From: Pycnococcus provasolii
Lineage: Eukaryota; Chlorophyta; Pseudoscourfieldiophyceae; Pseudoscourfieldiales
NCBI GenBank assembly: GCA_049487715.1
Contig: CP150548.1
Span: 930,001-994,000, forward strand
DNA: 64,000 nucleotides
Reading direction: 5' to 3'
Shown here in pieces: positions 8,880-20,082 of this stretch (the stretch's first letter is position 1; every line of letters starts with the position of its first letter). A model generated the notes under the pieces. It did no database searches. It saw only the letters and a list, made by a program, of their open reading frames with translations, and was not told the origin of the DNA. The position numbers were made by a program, and so were the translations under genes.

Positions 8880-11800
8880 ATGCCCTCTTCTTCGTACAAT
8901 AACAACAACCTTAGTGGTAGTGCTAGCCAGCAGCAATAATAGTGGCGATGACACGGCTGGCTCGCTGGTGCGCGAGTTCTGGAGGCGCAACCCGCAAGGC
9001 GTCGACATCACCGCCATCTTCGGGCCCAACGAACACGGCGAGATTGTGGACAAAATCAAAAGCCTCGACAAGTCAGGGGACGGATTCCTGTCGCCGGACG
9101 AGTTCAGAGAAGCCTTGGAGGAGATGGCGTCGACGCAGGCGTTCAACAAAAAGTCGTTCAAAATGCTCGTGCTAGCAGTCACAGCTCTCACCATGCTCAT
9201 AGCCGCGTTTGGGGGACTCGTGTACGTCGTCGTCGAACTTACGAAGGAGGTGAACGTTGGGGACGATAACGTCATGCGCAGCTACTCGGGAAACCAGCCC
9301 GCGCGCTTGGCAAACGTAGAGTTCAACGTCAGCGACGACGGACTCGACACACGTTTCAAAGCAAGAACGCACGCGAAGGCAGCCGGCGCGGCAAGAAGGA
9401 GCGGTGAACAGGCAAGCACGCAGTCGAGCAGCACGGTCGCGACGGACGTCAACCGCGTCAACAACTTGAGGACTCAAGCCAAGGACCTATTCTCTATGCC
9501 TCCGGAGGCGCTGTCGGATATGACTTCGATCACCACCACGGTGAAAGAGGGACAGAACACGACGCTCGTGAGCGTCGGCGTGACCGGCTATACATCGAAT
9601 CAGATCACCGCGGCGAGGTGCGGATTGACTCTGCGCCAGCTGCTGTTTCAAACAACGGATCCCTTGTATCCTGTCCTGAACGTCATGTACCTCGAGATGG
9701 AACGAGTAGGACAGGAGAAGTATGAGACCGTGACGTCCGTGCTGCTCACTGATGAAGGCGTCGATAAACTCAAACTGCGCGACGGCGTGCCAGAATACGC
9801 GGATATCTGCACGGGCACGTTGGCAAATGGACGGCGGCTTCTGAACGTAGCGTATTTCGAGGAGATGCGCGACACGTCTCATGAACTTGTGTCCCAAGGC
9901 CATATCCGCGGCTTGTTATTCTGGGATGCATTCGTAGAGCACGTCGTCAAGCCCGTTGCAAATACTGCGCAGCAAGTCGTTAATGTGGTTGTCGAGGTCG
10001 TCAGCGAGGTGGTGGAAGAAGCAGCGAAGACATTTGCGGATGTATTTGGCGTCGACATCATCGGAGAAGCTGTCAAATTCCTGCTGGGTGGCAAGAGCGT
10101 CAGCGAGGTGGCTGGTGACATCAAGAACATGGTACTGGGCATCCTCGGTGACGTTCTGAAGGGACTTGAGGGTTTCGTGGACTGGCTGCCGTTCGACATC
10201 TTCGCTTTCCCTAAACAGCTGCTCAACTACATTATAGACCTTGGAAATCAGTTCATGCCAGGAATGGAGGCGTTCTTAAAGGACACGCTCGGCTTTTTGG
10301 CCGACTGGCTGTATCTTGATGACCGTAGTCGTCTCTGCATTGGAAAAGGTCTTTCCGATGCGACGAAAATGGAGTACACTTCAGATGATGGGCTGTGGTC
10401 TGCGTCGATGGCCATGCCGCAGTCTGAGAATTGCTTTGGCTTTCATTGGGATGAAATTCAGCTGGATTTTGATCGCATCGGAGCTTGCTTTAAGAGCATT
10501 TTCGAGGACAACCCGATTGGTAAATTTGTGGCCGAGGTTGTGGACGAGATGATCAAGTTCATTCCTGATTCTCTGATAAGAATGCTCGGCGATATCGAGA
10601 ATATGATTCTGAATTTCATCGGAGACATTTTTGGCGCCGGCGCGCGCGACTTTGTGCAGAAGACGCTCGACGAGCTCGACTTTACAACCCAGCAGATAAA
10701 GGATGCCTCCGCGGGTCGTCGCAGAGCGATCCTCGAAGCGGTCAAAGAGATTCCCGACGAGGGTACCCCACAGCACGTTCGCAAACTACTCTTGCACCAC
10801 ACAGCAACGCCGCACGAGCGCCGTGTGTTTGAGGAGATTCTGCAAAACGTCACGCATCGTTTCATGCTTGCCAGTTTGCACAAGCTGTATGGAGCGAATG
10901 CCACGCTTCACCCCAACGCAAAGACGCACTCCAGCTCGACAGACACATCGGAGAGGCGGAATCTTCTCTTCTTCACGGCTCAGGACATACGCAATCTGGC
11001 TTGGTTCAAGTCGATTCCCTTCTCCGTGTCGATGGGTGCAGAATTCGTGCTCACGAGAAACTTCGACATGCTCGTTGACTTTGCAGGTGATGTCATGGAG
11101 CACTTTGGCGTGCCAATGCTTGCGTACGAGGGCGAGTTTCCCGTATTCACAGCCATCACCATAAAGGTGGGCGTTCGACTGAAGCTGAAAGCGCCGTACG
11201 AGTTTGTGATGGTCGCGATTGACTCTGGTATCGAGTTTCGCCTCAAGCTGAACATGGACACGCGCCTCGACATTGCCACAGGCGAAATTATGGCCAGCTT
11301 GGACTCATCCAAGGGTGGACGAACGGGTGTGCGGCTGTTTGGGAGTACGCTTTCGGGCCATGCCTTCGCCGGCTTTCAGGTTGAGCTTGGCCTTGACGTA
11401 GGCGTTTGCCTGGCAACGTTCTGCTTCGACGTGAAAACAAATTACACCCAGGATGTGTTTGGTATGGGATACGACTTTCTCATGGACCCAGGAAAATCTG
11501 AAGACTTTAGGGAGAGCCGCAACGCTAGCGCCTCGTCGTCGCCGTCGTTCAATGCCTCCTCTTCAAGAGCTCTTTTGCAGAATTCACCTTCGGAGCTAGA
11601 GGCTGTGAAGGATCGACTTAAGTTCCAGCTGCAGCCAACCAATCGCTTCTACAAGTACCGGGACATCAATTTCGAGAAGGCTGCGCAGTGTGTCCTGGAT
11701 GCGGAGCGTGAGTACTTCGTCGGCGGTGCCTACATGGTGTCTCGCTGGCCGATGATTGAGGTGAAGCTAAGCACGCCGGCTGAACAATTTGTCGGTGAGA

Positions 11801-12447
11801 CAGCCATTCCTATGGTAGATTGGGTGCTTCTCGACTGGAACCATCGCAAGTACAACCCAAATGCACTTTACAGCGACTTTGTGCTTGATGGGTTCGTGGA
11901 TGGCGTTAGCAATTTCATCAACGACCACTTCGCGGGCGCCGCGCAAAAGGTTTTTGGCTTTATGGGCCTTGGTGATGCGGGGGAAGACCTTGCTAATGCT
12001 TTTGCGAAGACCAGCATCCCGATTATCGGCGATGCGTTGCAATTCACGGCAACAATGGCAGCGGCGAATATCCCTGAGCTCGAAGGTATCCTGCCACCCA
12101 ATATCTTCCAGTTTGGCATTCCGATGTTTTGCGCAGCTGACTTGCTTCCCGTCGAAGAGCTGTGGTGGACGTTCCCCGTTTACATACCACCCTTACTGAA
12201 AATGTCCTTTGATGCGCTGACGACTGGCCGCAGGAAACTCCTTGGCGAGGAGAATGCGGTTGAGCCGAGGCGCCGTCGTCTCGTGCCGCCCAACATGACG
12301 TGCTTTTCCTACGGCCATCCATGCTCGTCGTCCACTGAGTGCTGCGGTGCTGGTGGCGACGGCAGCACCACGGTGGTATGCGGATATTCAAAGCATTCCA
12401 TGTGGGCACTTTGTCTGCACAAGGATGACGTTGGATTTGTGCTATAG
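8880..12447 (+). CDS. Giant EF-hand, single-pass membrane protein (paralogue B); start unresolved
   Basis: The main frame runs from about 8863 to the stop at 12447, roughly 1180 aa. It has an EF-hand, DKSGDGFLSPDEF, near 9067-9105; a hydrophobic segment at about 9160-9240; a long ectodomain; and a Cys-rich tail with a CC pair. It aligns along its length with the minus-strand paralogue at 3962-8218 but lacks the N-terminal triple repeat. No ATG lies in this frame upstream of the EF-hand. The nearest ATG (8880) opens the neighbouring frame, encodes Ser/Asn-rich residues and stops at 8938; it would join the main frame if one base were skipped near 8928. A short intron is also possible, for example donor 8838, acceptor 8914, with an ATG at 8801. 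Family and function unknown. Confidence 0.75.
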
Positions 12448-12490
12448 GAGTAGGAAGTAGACTATCATCTTACTCAGCAGAACCCGCTTC

Positions 12491-12509
12491 CTAACCCTAA
12501 CCCTAACCC
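12491..12509. promoter_or_regulatory. CCCTAA run upstream of the CWF19L1-like gene
   Basis: Three CCCTAA units end about 96 bp before the ATG at 12605. A homopolymer C run follows immediately. This is one of several telomere-like motifs at short distance from start codons in the window; its role is inferred. Confidence 0.45.
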
Positions 12510-12604
12510 GCCCCCCCCCTTTGCCCTGCCCCCTCCGCCGCCGCCGCCGCCTTGAGAGCCCCGCGCACACAAAACAACACGGTTCCGCGTCGGAGGACCT
12601 TGTC

Positions 12605-14917
12605 ATGCCCAAGGTGCTTGTGAGCGGCGCGCCGCTGGGCAACCTCGACCATTTGTTTTCCCGCGTGTCCAAGGCGAACGCCAAGTCAGGGCCGTTCGAC
12701 GCGCTCTTCGTCACAGGACCTATCTTTGAGACTGCAAATGACAACGAGGCACCTGAGGGGTCCTCCGATGTCGCCAGCTACGTGTCAGGCGCGAAGCGTG
12801 CTCCTATACCTACGTACTTCATAGGCGCGTACGGTAAGGATGCCAAGGCGAGCATGAGAGCAGCGAAGGCGCCACCGGAAACAGAACCTCCCTCTGATGC
12901 GAGTCAGCCGAACGTCTTTTACCTGGGACGTGCGGGTGCTGTGCACCTGCACGGATTGACCGTCACGTACCTCGACGGGCTGTACGACGTGGACGCGTTT
13001 GAGTTGCCGCCACCACCCGACGCGGGTGATGCCTGCTCGCACCACACCCAGCTGGACGTTGACGCGCTGCGAAAATCCATGCGACAACTGCACAAGCTTG
13101 ACGCCGACGCGAAAGATGACCAGTTCCCACCCGCTGACATCCTCATCACGTGCGCGCACCCGCAAGGTTGGGAACGGCTTACCGCCGAAGCCGAGGTGCC
13201 GACTGCCACGACGGCAGCACCCACGGCGTCGCCTGCTGCAGCTGAGGCTGCTGCGCTCGTCCGACCGCGGTACCACTTCGTCGGCGGAGCGTTCACTGCG
13301 CACGCGCGAAGCCCGTACGCCGCGCGCGGCGTATCTCACGTCACGCGCCTCGTCAGCTTGGATGCTAGCGACGGTGCCAAGGGAAGAGGGAAGCACCTGC
13401 ACGCACTTCAGCTTGACGCGATTCCCTTCACGGCACCTACGGCGTACGTCGTGCCCGAAGGTGCGACGTTGGACCCATACGAGACTTCGATTGCGAGCAA
13501 TGGAGCGAAGCAGCAGCAGCAGGAGTTGGCTGCTGCTGCGTTGGCCAGCACGGCATGGGCGAGGCGCCTCGAGGAGGCGGAAGAGGCTGAGACGCGCGGT
13601 GCGGTGGGTGGTGCCGCGGGCATTCATCTCTGGGACCAGTCGGCGGCAACAGGTGCGGCATCGCACAAGCGCGCGCGCACCGACGATCGTGGTCGCGTGC
13701 TCGGCGACATTGGCTGGTGGAGGCGTGGCGCGGGCGTGAGTTCTATGGAGGAGGCGAAGGCACATCCACTGGATACGTCGCGGTGTGTTGTCGTGCTCGG
13801 ACTTTCTTACATGGCTTCATTTTTCGACGTCATCTCATTTTTCCAGGGAACTGGGAAGCAGGTGGAGAAGGAGGAGGAGGAGGAGGAGCTGCGCGATGGC
13901 GAGCTGCCATCCCGCAATGGCGGCGGCGGCGGCGGCGGCGGCGTCAGCCCACCTGTGGTTGTGGAGGAGATTCGACGCGGCACGCGTATGGACGGCAAGC
14001 CGAATGCGTTTACGCACGTCGTGCTTGCAGATGCTGAGAGTGCGGCGCGCGCGGTGGCACAGCTGGCTAGCGGGCACGCGTTGTGCGGTCGTGAGGTGCG
14101 CGTGGAGATGGCCAAGGAACGTCGTTCGACGACAGATGCTTCGGCGGGCGCAGCGCAGGGTGCTGGCGCTGTGGGTGCAGCCTCGCAGGGCCCACCTCCC
14201 GACTGCTGGTTCTGCTTGGGATCGCCCACGTGCGCAACGCACCTCGTCGCGCAGGTTGGCGAGGACATCTATGTGGCTCTCGACAAGAGCCCAATCGTGA
14301 CGAACCATTCGCTTTGCTTGAGCATCGACCACGTCGACAACGCGCTACGCCTGAAGCCGAAGGCGTCGTTGGAAATGTCGTCAACGCTTGCTCGCATGAA
14401 CGCCATGTTCGCGAAAGACGACGGAAGCCACGCCCTGCTGTTCGAGCGGTACGCCGCGCTTCGCCACCGTGGTGGCAATCACTGCCACGTGAACGCCATT
14501 CCACTTCCAGCGAGCGTGCGATGCGAGGATGCTGCTCTGAAGATTGCGGCGTTCGCATCTCAGGGAGGCGGCGGGCCACCACGCGCATTCCAGATTGTGA
14601 CGTCGCCGGACACGTGCGCAACCTTCGAAGACCGCGTCGCGTTTGCGCTGGAGACGGCGAGGTCGTCGTGCCTTGGCACGATGAACGGGGCGGATCGTGA
14701 GTACGTGTGGTTTATGCTTTCGAATGGAACGGTGCTCCTTCACACCGTTCCGAACGGCCGGCGCATGGACCTCAGCTTCCCGCGACAGGCTGTTTGTGCT
14801 CTGCTTGGCTGCGCCGATCGAGCGGACTGGAGGCAGTGCGTTGCTTCGGGTGGCCCTGAAGAGGAGACGAAGTGGACGGACTCGTTCCGGGAGAAACTCG
14901 AAAGCGTTGCTGCTTAA
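12605..14917 (+). CDS. CWF19L1/Drn1-like protein (CwfJ family) with an RRM-like insertion
   Basis: The protein is 770 aa; the ATG at 12605 directly precedes the conserved start MPKVLVSG. Residues 1-250 form the N-terminal metallophosphatase-like module of Drn1/CWF19L1. About 390-505 resemble an RRM, with the strand VVVLGLS and a later HALCGREVRVEMAKE end, split by a Glu- and Gly-rich low-complexity insert. About 532-652 is the HIT-like CwfJ C-terminal domain 1, including WFCLGSPTCATHLV and the histidine motif HCHVNAIP; the rest is CwfJ C-terminal domain 2. Drn1/CWF19L1 interacts with the lariat debranching enzyme Dbr1 and late spliceosomal complexes in the nucleus. An RRM at this place is not standard in animal or yeast forms. 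Convergent with the unknown gene ending at 15228. Confidence 0.85.
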   Translation: MPKVLVSGAPLGNLDHLFSRVSKANAKSGPFDALFVTGPIFETANDNEAPEGSSDVASYVSGAKRAPIPTYFIGAYGKDAKASMRAAKAPPETEPPSDASQPNVFYLGRAGAVHLHGLTVTYLDGLYDVDAFELPPPPDAGDACSHHTQLDVDALRKSMRQLHKLDADAKDDQFPPADILITCAHPQGWERLTAEAEVPTATTAAPTASPAAAEAAALVRPRYHFVGGAFTAHARSPYAARGVSHVTRLVSLDASDGAKGRGKHLHALQLDAIPFTAPTAYVVPEGATLDPYETSIASNGAKQQQQELAAAALASTAWARRLEEAEEAETRGAVGGAAGIHLWDQSAATGAASHKRARTDDRGRVLGDIGWWRRGAGVSSMEEAKAHPLDTSRCVVVLGLSYMASFFDVISFFQGTGKQVEKEEEEEELRDGELPSRNGGGGGGGGVSPPVVVEEIRRGTRMDGKPNAFTHVVLADAESAARAVAQLASGHALCGREVRVEMAKERRSTTDASAGAAQGAGAVGAASQGPPPDCWFCLGSPTCATHLVAQVGEDIYVALDKSPIVTNHSLCLSIDHVDNALRLKPKASLEMSSTLARMNAMFAKDDGSHALLFERYAALRHRGGNHCHVNAIPLPASVRCEDAALKIAAFASQGGGGPPRAFQIVTSPDTCATFEDRVAFALETARSSCLGTMNGADREYVWFMLSNGTVLLHTVPNGRRMDLSFPRQAVCALLGCADRADWRQCVASGGPEEETKWTDSFREKLESVAA

Positions 14918-15227
14918 AAGTAGTATTATGTATAAACGACATACCTTACATAGACCACGAAGTCCTCCTTGTTCACCTATCAAATCAGTCTAAACCATAT
15001 GGACAAATATGGACTCACTACGCCAACGAAAGCGCCCTGATAGAGTGATACAGCCTTCGAAATCACCTGCGCCATGAACAAAAACGCGCAGTGAATGGCA
15101 CCGGTGAATGGGCTGAATGGTGAAAGTGAATGATGTGAATGGACGACGTTGGACAAACCAAATTGCAACTTCATTACTGAACGAGGGCAAAAAATAAAAA
15201 ATAATTGGAACTTGTGTGTCAGCCTCC

Positions 15228-16091
15228 TTAGGGAACCCAAGCGATGGCTGGCACAAGCGCAGGGGTTTCTACCATCCTTGGCGAAACAACCTGCGAAGGG
15301 GGCGTCGGCGGCGTTGGTGGTGCAAGAGAAGCTTCTTCCGCACGTCGAACGACGACGCCAGTGGGAAGGCGTGTCACCTGCGCACCTGGACTTGGTGGTG
15401 GCATGGTTTCGTCGCACATCAGCGCGCGCGTGAATGGTGACGCGACTTTCGGCGACCTTGGCGATGGCGACGTCGCTCGGTGCAGCAGCCGACGCGCGAC
15501 GTACGTCGAGCCGTATCTCGGCGAGTCGAGGTTGTGTTGCGCACCACTCTGCTGCTTGGGTGGTGTTTTATCGTATCCCGACGCCTCTCGTGCCCAGTGT
15601 GGTATCCACGCGAGCGAGGTGGGCGTGAGAGGCGGCTGGTTTTCGTGTGACTCGTGTTCGTTGAGCGGAGCTGTCTGTCCTGCACCAATGACGTTATCGT
15701 CAACGTTGTATAGTGCGAAGTCGATGGTCTCACCGCACATCATCACCGTGAGCATGTCAGCCGAGCGTGGTGACGGCACGTCCCCACGAGGCGACATGGG
15801 CGTTGGCAGGGGCAAGGGCGGCATCATGGAGGTTGCGTGGTGAAGCTGTTTGAGCGGGAATATGGCTCGCCCATTTGGCGAGTTGGCGAGGAGCGCGTGT
15901 TCACCCCCCCCTACTGTGTCTTGGCGAAGCGCGTGGTCCATCAAGATGCCTGGACCACCACCACTGGCACCACCCCCGTGAGCGTCGTCGACGTTGTTGT
16001 CCACCATGTTCCCCATAATCATATTCGTCGCTCGTCCCTGGGAGCGGTCGTCCCTGGAAGCAGTCATCGTCTTTGATGTCGTCGTCATCAT
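15228..16091 (-). CDS. Hypothetical Pro/Ser/Thr-rich protein
   Basis: This is a 287-aa frame from the ATG at 16091; the open frame extends to 16250 but has no earlier ATG. The sequence is rich in Pro, Ser, Thr and Met with short Gly-rich stretches and predicted disorder. There is no membrane segment or domain I recognise; a small motif CGETIDFALYNVDDN in the middle is the most structured part. It is convergent with the CWF19L1-like gene, whose stop lies 310 bp away with nothing else evident between. The coding call rests on frame length and codon pattern only. Confidence 0.5.
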   Translation of the reverse strand: MMTTTSKTMTASRDDRSQGRATNMIMGNMVDNNVDDAHGGGASGGGPGILMDHALRQDTVGGGEHALLANSPNGRAIFPLKQLHHATSMMPPLPLPTPMSPRGDVPSPRSADMLTVMMCGETIDFALYNVDDNVIGAGQTAPLNEHESHENQPPLTPTSLAWIPHWAREASGYDKTPPKQQSGAQHNLDSPRYGSTYVARRLLHRATSPSPRSPKVASPFTRALMCDETMPPPSPGAQVTRLPTGVVVRRAEEASLAPPTPPTPPSQVVSPRMVETPALVPAIAWVP

Positions 16092-17164
16092 CACAACTTC
16101 GCTCGCTTGTGTGGAAAACGAAACAAGACGAAGCAAGCGAAGATATCTACGGTACCTTACCACACAAATAAAACGCACGTGAAAGGTCACCAAAAGCACA
16201 GAAAGCCAGCTTAACACACGCCTTAAGGGTGCGGCCGCGGCCACAAACAAGGTACAACTGAGAGAAAGAGGAGAAGGAAGGGATGATGAAGGTGCGTGCG
16301 CGTGGTCCTAGGGCCTTGTCAGTTGTCACCAGGTGGGCCGAGTGAGTGGTTGGTTGTGACGTGGAGGGACAACTTCCGGAACGAAAATTGCGACGAAGAG
16401 GAAAAGTTCGAACTTCGACGAAGAGGAAACCCACAGGCTGACAGGCCACAGGACGAGCCTTCAAGATGATGGCACGCGCATTACTGTATCTATGAACTCA
16501 CATCACAGGCAGGCACAGGGCAGGATCAATGCTGAGCCTCCATAGTCCATTCCGCCTGGGCGAATGCTGTAGTCCCCTTCCACCACCTGGTACAGATGTA
16601 TGTATGTACCTTGCACCTTGCACCTTGCACCTTGTTGGCAGCTGTCCTTCGTTCCAGGGAAAAGAAATGTTTTAACTTTTATGTAAAGGTTAGAAAGCGA
16701 GCAGCTTCCGAACGGGTACGTTCTCATCATCCTGGATTCTGGATTTTGATCAAGGGGTGAGTGAACTCGCTCAGTTCTCTCAGTATTGCTCCTGCTTTGC
16801 TTTCCTCTTTGTATCGGCCCTGGAGGTCGGTCGGTCGGAGGATAGCGGTGTAGATAGACAATCCATAACTTAGGGTGGTATGTTTTGTTTTGGACTTCAT
16901 CCCTTGAGCGGCACGCCTCCCGACCTGTAGCGCCGACCAACAAAACTTGCCGACCTGTAGCGCCGACCAAAACATTCCAATTACCTTAGGTCGGGGGATC
17001 CGTCCTAGAAAGAGCTCCCCCCGGGCCCTGGCAGCCTGGGTCCCGGGGTTTCCGAGTGGTTTCCGAGTTAGGGTTAGGGTTAGCTAGGGTTATTCACTTC
17101 TTCTCCCCGTTGCCCGTGGCGGCTACCAGTGCCTCTCATCTCAACAAATCTCAGCTCTCCATCC
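16092..17164. other. Intergenic region with short direct repeats and TTAGGG run
   Basis: No supported gene. It contains a triple TTGCACC run near 16610-16635, a directly repeated block of about 30 bp (CGACCTGTAGCGCCGACCAA) near 16920-16970, and a TTAGGG run at 17067-17092. It should hold the divergent promoters of the unknown gene at 16091 and of N-myristoyltransferase at 17165. Confidence 0.5.
17067..17092. promoter_or_regulatory. TTAGGG run upstream of N-myristoyltransferase
   Basis: Three TTAGGG-like units, the last interrupted by GCTA, end about 73 bp before the ATG at 17165. The spacing is close to that of the DUF1350 gene motif (about 71 bp). A promoter role is inferred from recurrence. 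Confidence 0.45.
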
Positions 17165-18493
17165 ATGGCGGACGACGATCGCCCCGCGCCGCGCCTGCCC
17201 GTCGTCGACTCCGCGACGCTCTCGGCGATGATGAAGGCGATGGCGGTCACGCCAGGCTCGGAGGACGACTTCACGCAAAAGGACTTCGCGTTCTGGACCA
17301 CGCAACCCGTCGTGCAGTTCTCCGAAGCGCCGGGGTCCTCCGAGGGCGAACCGGGACCGATCGAGCCAGCCATACCCGTCTCCGAAGTGAAGCAGGAGCC
17401 GTACACGCTACCCCCAGGTTTCGAGTGGTGCACGTGCGACACCACTGACGAGGCGACACGGCTTGCCATATACAAGCTCCTCAACGAGAACTACGTCGAG
17501 GATGACGACGAGATGTTCCGCTTTGACTACAGCGACGCCTTTCTCGCGTACGCGCTGCGACCTCCGGGATACGAAAAGGAGTGGATTGTTGGCGTGCGCG
17601 TCATCAAGACGCAAAAACTAGTTGGGTTCATCACCGGAGTTCCTGCGCACGTCAAGGCGGAGGGGAAGACGGTGCGCGTCGCGGAGATCAACTTCCTCTG
17701 CGTGCACAAGAAAATTCGCGACAAGAGGCTCGCGCCTGTGCTAATCAAGGAGGTGACCAGGCGCGTTCACCTCACGGACACGTGGCAGGCGGTGTACACC
17801 GCGGGCAAGGTTCTCCCGCGCCCGTACGCCACGGCGCGCTACCACCATCGCAACCTGAACCCGAAGAAGCTCATCGAGGTTGGATTCTCAAGCCTGCGCG
17901 CAAACATGACGATGGCTCGCACAATCAAGTACTACAAGCTTCCAGAGCAGCAGACGCTCGCCGGGTGGCGCCCAATGGAGCCGCGCGACGTGCCACGCAT
18001 CACGGTGCTGCTGAACGAGTACCTCGACCGGTACCTCATGCATCCCGTGTTCTCGGAGGAGGAGGTGGCTCACTACTTCCTTCCGAAAACCGACATCGTG
18101 AACAGCTACGTCATCGACCCGCAGATTGCCTCCGCGGCGGGAAGCGGCGAACCACCCGCGAGCAGCGAAATTAAGGACTTTGCGAGCTTCTACACGCTGA
18201 ATTCGACCATCATCAGGCACCCGAAGCACAACATCCTTCGTGCAGCGTACGCTTACTACAACGTCGCCAACACCGTCAGCTTCCACGACCTCATGTACAA
18301 CAACCTCATCGCCGCGTACAACTTGCAGTATGACGTCTTCAACTGCCTCGAGCTCATGGAGAATGGCGGCGTGGTTAAGGATCTGAAGTTTGGCATGGGC
18401 GACGGCTTCCTTAGATACTACATGTTCAACTGGCGCTTCGCCGAAAAGGCTGGTCACATCCGCGGCGACCAGCTCGGATTAGTGTTAATGTAA
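17165..18493 (+). CDS. NMT1: Glycylpeptide N-tetradecanoyltransferase (N-myristoyltransferase)
   Basis: The protein is 442 aa, a normal NMT size; the ATG at 17165 lies in a CCATGG context. After a variable leader, the conserved region begins near residue 79 (PYTLPPGFEW). The family signature EINFLCVHKKIRDKRLAPVL is at about 175-194, followed by the YHHRNLNPKKL block. The C-terminus is KFGMGDGFLRYYMFNWR, then a slightly longer than usual segment ending GLVLM; the extreme C-terminus supplies the catalytic carboxylate in characterised NMTs. NMT transfers myristate from myristoyl-CoA to N-terminal glycine of proteins, mainly at ribosomes in the cytosol. Two likely substrates lie in the window: the MGGCVSS protein (3352) and the MGCGASS adenylate kinase (49511). 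Convergent with the gene ending at 18675. Confidence 0.97.
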   Translation: MADDDRPAPRLPVVDSATLSAMMKAMAVTPGSEDDFTQKDFAFWTTQPVVQFSEAPGSSEGEPGPIEPAIPVSEVKQEPYTLPPGFEWCTCDTTDEATRLAIYKLLNENYVEDDDEMFRFDYSDAFLAYALRPPGYEKEWIVGVRVIKTQKLVGFITGVPAHVKAEGKTVRVAEINFLCVHKKIRDKRLAPVLIKEVTRRVHLTDTWQAVYTAGKVLPRPYATARYHHRNLNPKKLIEVGFSSLRANMTMARTIKYYKLPEQQTLAGWRPMEPRDVPRITVLLNEYLDRYLMHPVFSEEEVAHYFLPKTDIVNSYVIDPQIASAAGSGEPPASSEIKDFASFYTLNSTIIRHPKHNILRAAYAYYNVANTVSFHDLMYNNLIAAYNLQYDVFNCLELMENGGVVKDLKFGMGDGFLRYYMFNWRFAEKAGHIRGDQLGLVLM

Positions 18494-18674
18494 TTGGTAG
18501 AAACGCTTAAAAGTGAATTTGGATTCCTTCGTTACACACGAGATGAGCGTGACAGTCTGCGTACCTGTCTGTTCCGTCCGTCGGTTCCCACCGTGTGCGT
18601 TGCGTTTTTTTCTTTTTTCCTCGTCGATTTTTTTTATCAGTGCTGCCGCCGCCGTGCAGGTGTGGCTTTTTTCA

Positions 18675-19427
18675 TCACCACGCGCTGAGTGGTCTGTCCG
18701 TCTTGCGTCCAATGCCAATTGGCACGGAACTTTGTAGGCCAAGGACCTTGTTGCGTCGTGCGTCAGCGCGTGACTGCTGGTACTCCCTCGGCCCACCTCC
18801 AGACATGGTTGCTGGCATGCCTGTACCCCTTGAGCTCATGCCAGTCACATTATTGTGGTCGCGTCGCTGGACGGCGGAGGACGTCTGTGGCCGCTGCATG
18901 CCCCAGTGCCTCTCAATGAGTGCGCCGGTCTTGTTGATTTCCGTCGCGCAGACACCTGCCGTGAACACCTCCGTGCTCCTATCCGCCGCCGCAAGGTCAA
19001 TGCTTCCCATAGCCCCCTTTTCCTTGTTCATCCTTGCTGTGTACTTCTGCGCGCGCTGCGGCTCGTACGAGCTGTTCTCGCTCTTATCCCAGAACGTTGC
19101 GACGTCCGCGTTACGCGTTCGGCTGGTTGGAATCCACGGCCCTTCGTAGTCGAAGCCGCTCGCCGCCTTGAGTTTGCGCGGCGTGACGACGGGTCCACTT
19201 TTGGTTTCGCTTTCGAGGAACTTGTGCCTGACCATTGCTGGTTTTTGAGGCACACCGACGTTCGAGGGTACGGGTCCGACGCCCTGTTCCGCGACGCCTC
19301 CGAATGTGTACGAGTGCGCCGAGGTTCCCGCGCGGTGCATGCGCGCGGTGTCGAAGGCGGCGGAGTTTCCCATGTCGGAATTGTGCGCGAGACGCTGCGA
19401 GCCCGCGTTGCGCCAGTAGCCCGCCAT
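18675..19427 (-). CDS. Hypothetical protein, 250 aa
   Basis: This 250-aa frame uses the ATG at 19427 (MAGYWRN); seven further in-frame codons upstream have no ATG. The sequence is polar, without membrane segment or signal peptide, with moderately conserved-looking short motifs (GPWIPTSRTRNADVATFWDK; EINKTGALIERHWG) rather than low complexity, which favours real coding. The style recalls small axonemal or cytoskeletal microtubule-associated proteins, but I cannot name a family. It is convergent with N-myristoyltransferase, 181 bp apart. Confidence 0.6.
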   Translation of the reverse strand: MAGYWRNAGSQRLAHNSDMGNSAAFDTARMHRAGTSAHSYTFGGVAEQGVGPVPSNVGVPQKPAMVRHKFLESETKSGPVVTPRKLKAASGFDYEGPWIPTSRTRNADVATFWDKSENSSYEPQRAQKYTARMNKEKGAMGSIDLAAADRSTEVFTAGVCATEINKTGALIERHWGMQRPQTSSAVQRRDHNNVTGMSSRGTGMPATMSGGGPREYQQSRADARRNKVLGLQSSVPIGIGRKTDRPLSAW

Positions 19428-20082
19428 ATTGACTATCACAACTATCACAAAACAAAAAGACCAACAAGGAAAAAAGGAAGGACAGGACAGGAAAAAACGA
19501 CCGACCTTAAGCTGAGACTAGAATGAAAAGGCAGTTGACGAGAAGAGGCCGGAAAAGGCTTGAAAAGAGTCGCGGCCGGAACGAGGAGGGAGCGACAATA
19601 TGGGCCGGAACGAGAGGGGGAACGACAAACACTACAGTATTGAGTATGTGAGTATGTTGTTGTTAACACCCGATTGTGCGATACATGGGGTAGGGCAACA
19701 CGACAAGCATAGACTATTGCATTGCCGATTGCGTTGCGTTGACTGGCAGTGACTCCCTCCAGTGCTCGGGCGCCCTCCAGGCTCCCTCCAGCAGTCCCGC
19801 TCGAGGAAACGCAGCGTGGAACGGACCGACTGGGACTGTCATTTGCCACGTTTTAGTTCTCGCGACAACTCGGGTTATTATTACCCTACTGGTACTTAAC
19901 TTAAGGCCGAGGACCGACGATTTCTCGAGCACCGTCGACGGTCCGGCGCTCGATGCCCGATCTCCAGATGCGAGGCTCGGCAAGGAAGGCGAACTATTAT
20001 TAAAGAGACCTAAAATGCCCCCTTCGAAGCCAAAAATGACCGGGCTGACACTTCACTTCGAGGCGTCAACTTCGTAGACGGT

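Noticed and set aside
16503-16970. A 155-codon minus frame with a repeated VGATGR start
   Set aside because: The repeat is a direct DNA repeat; no ATG context or domain supports a gene.
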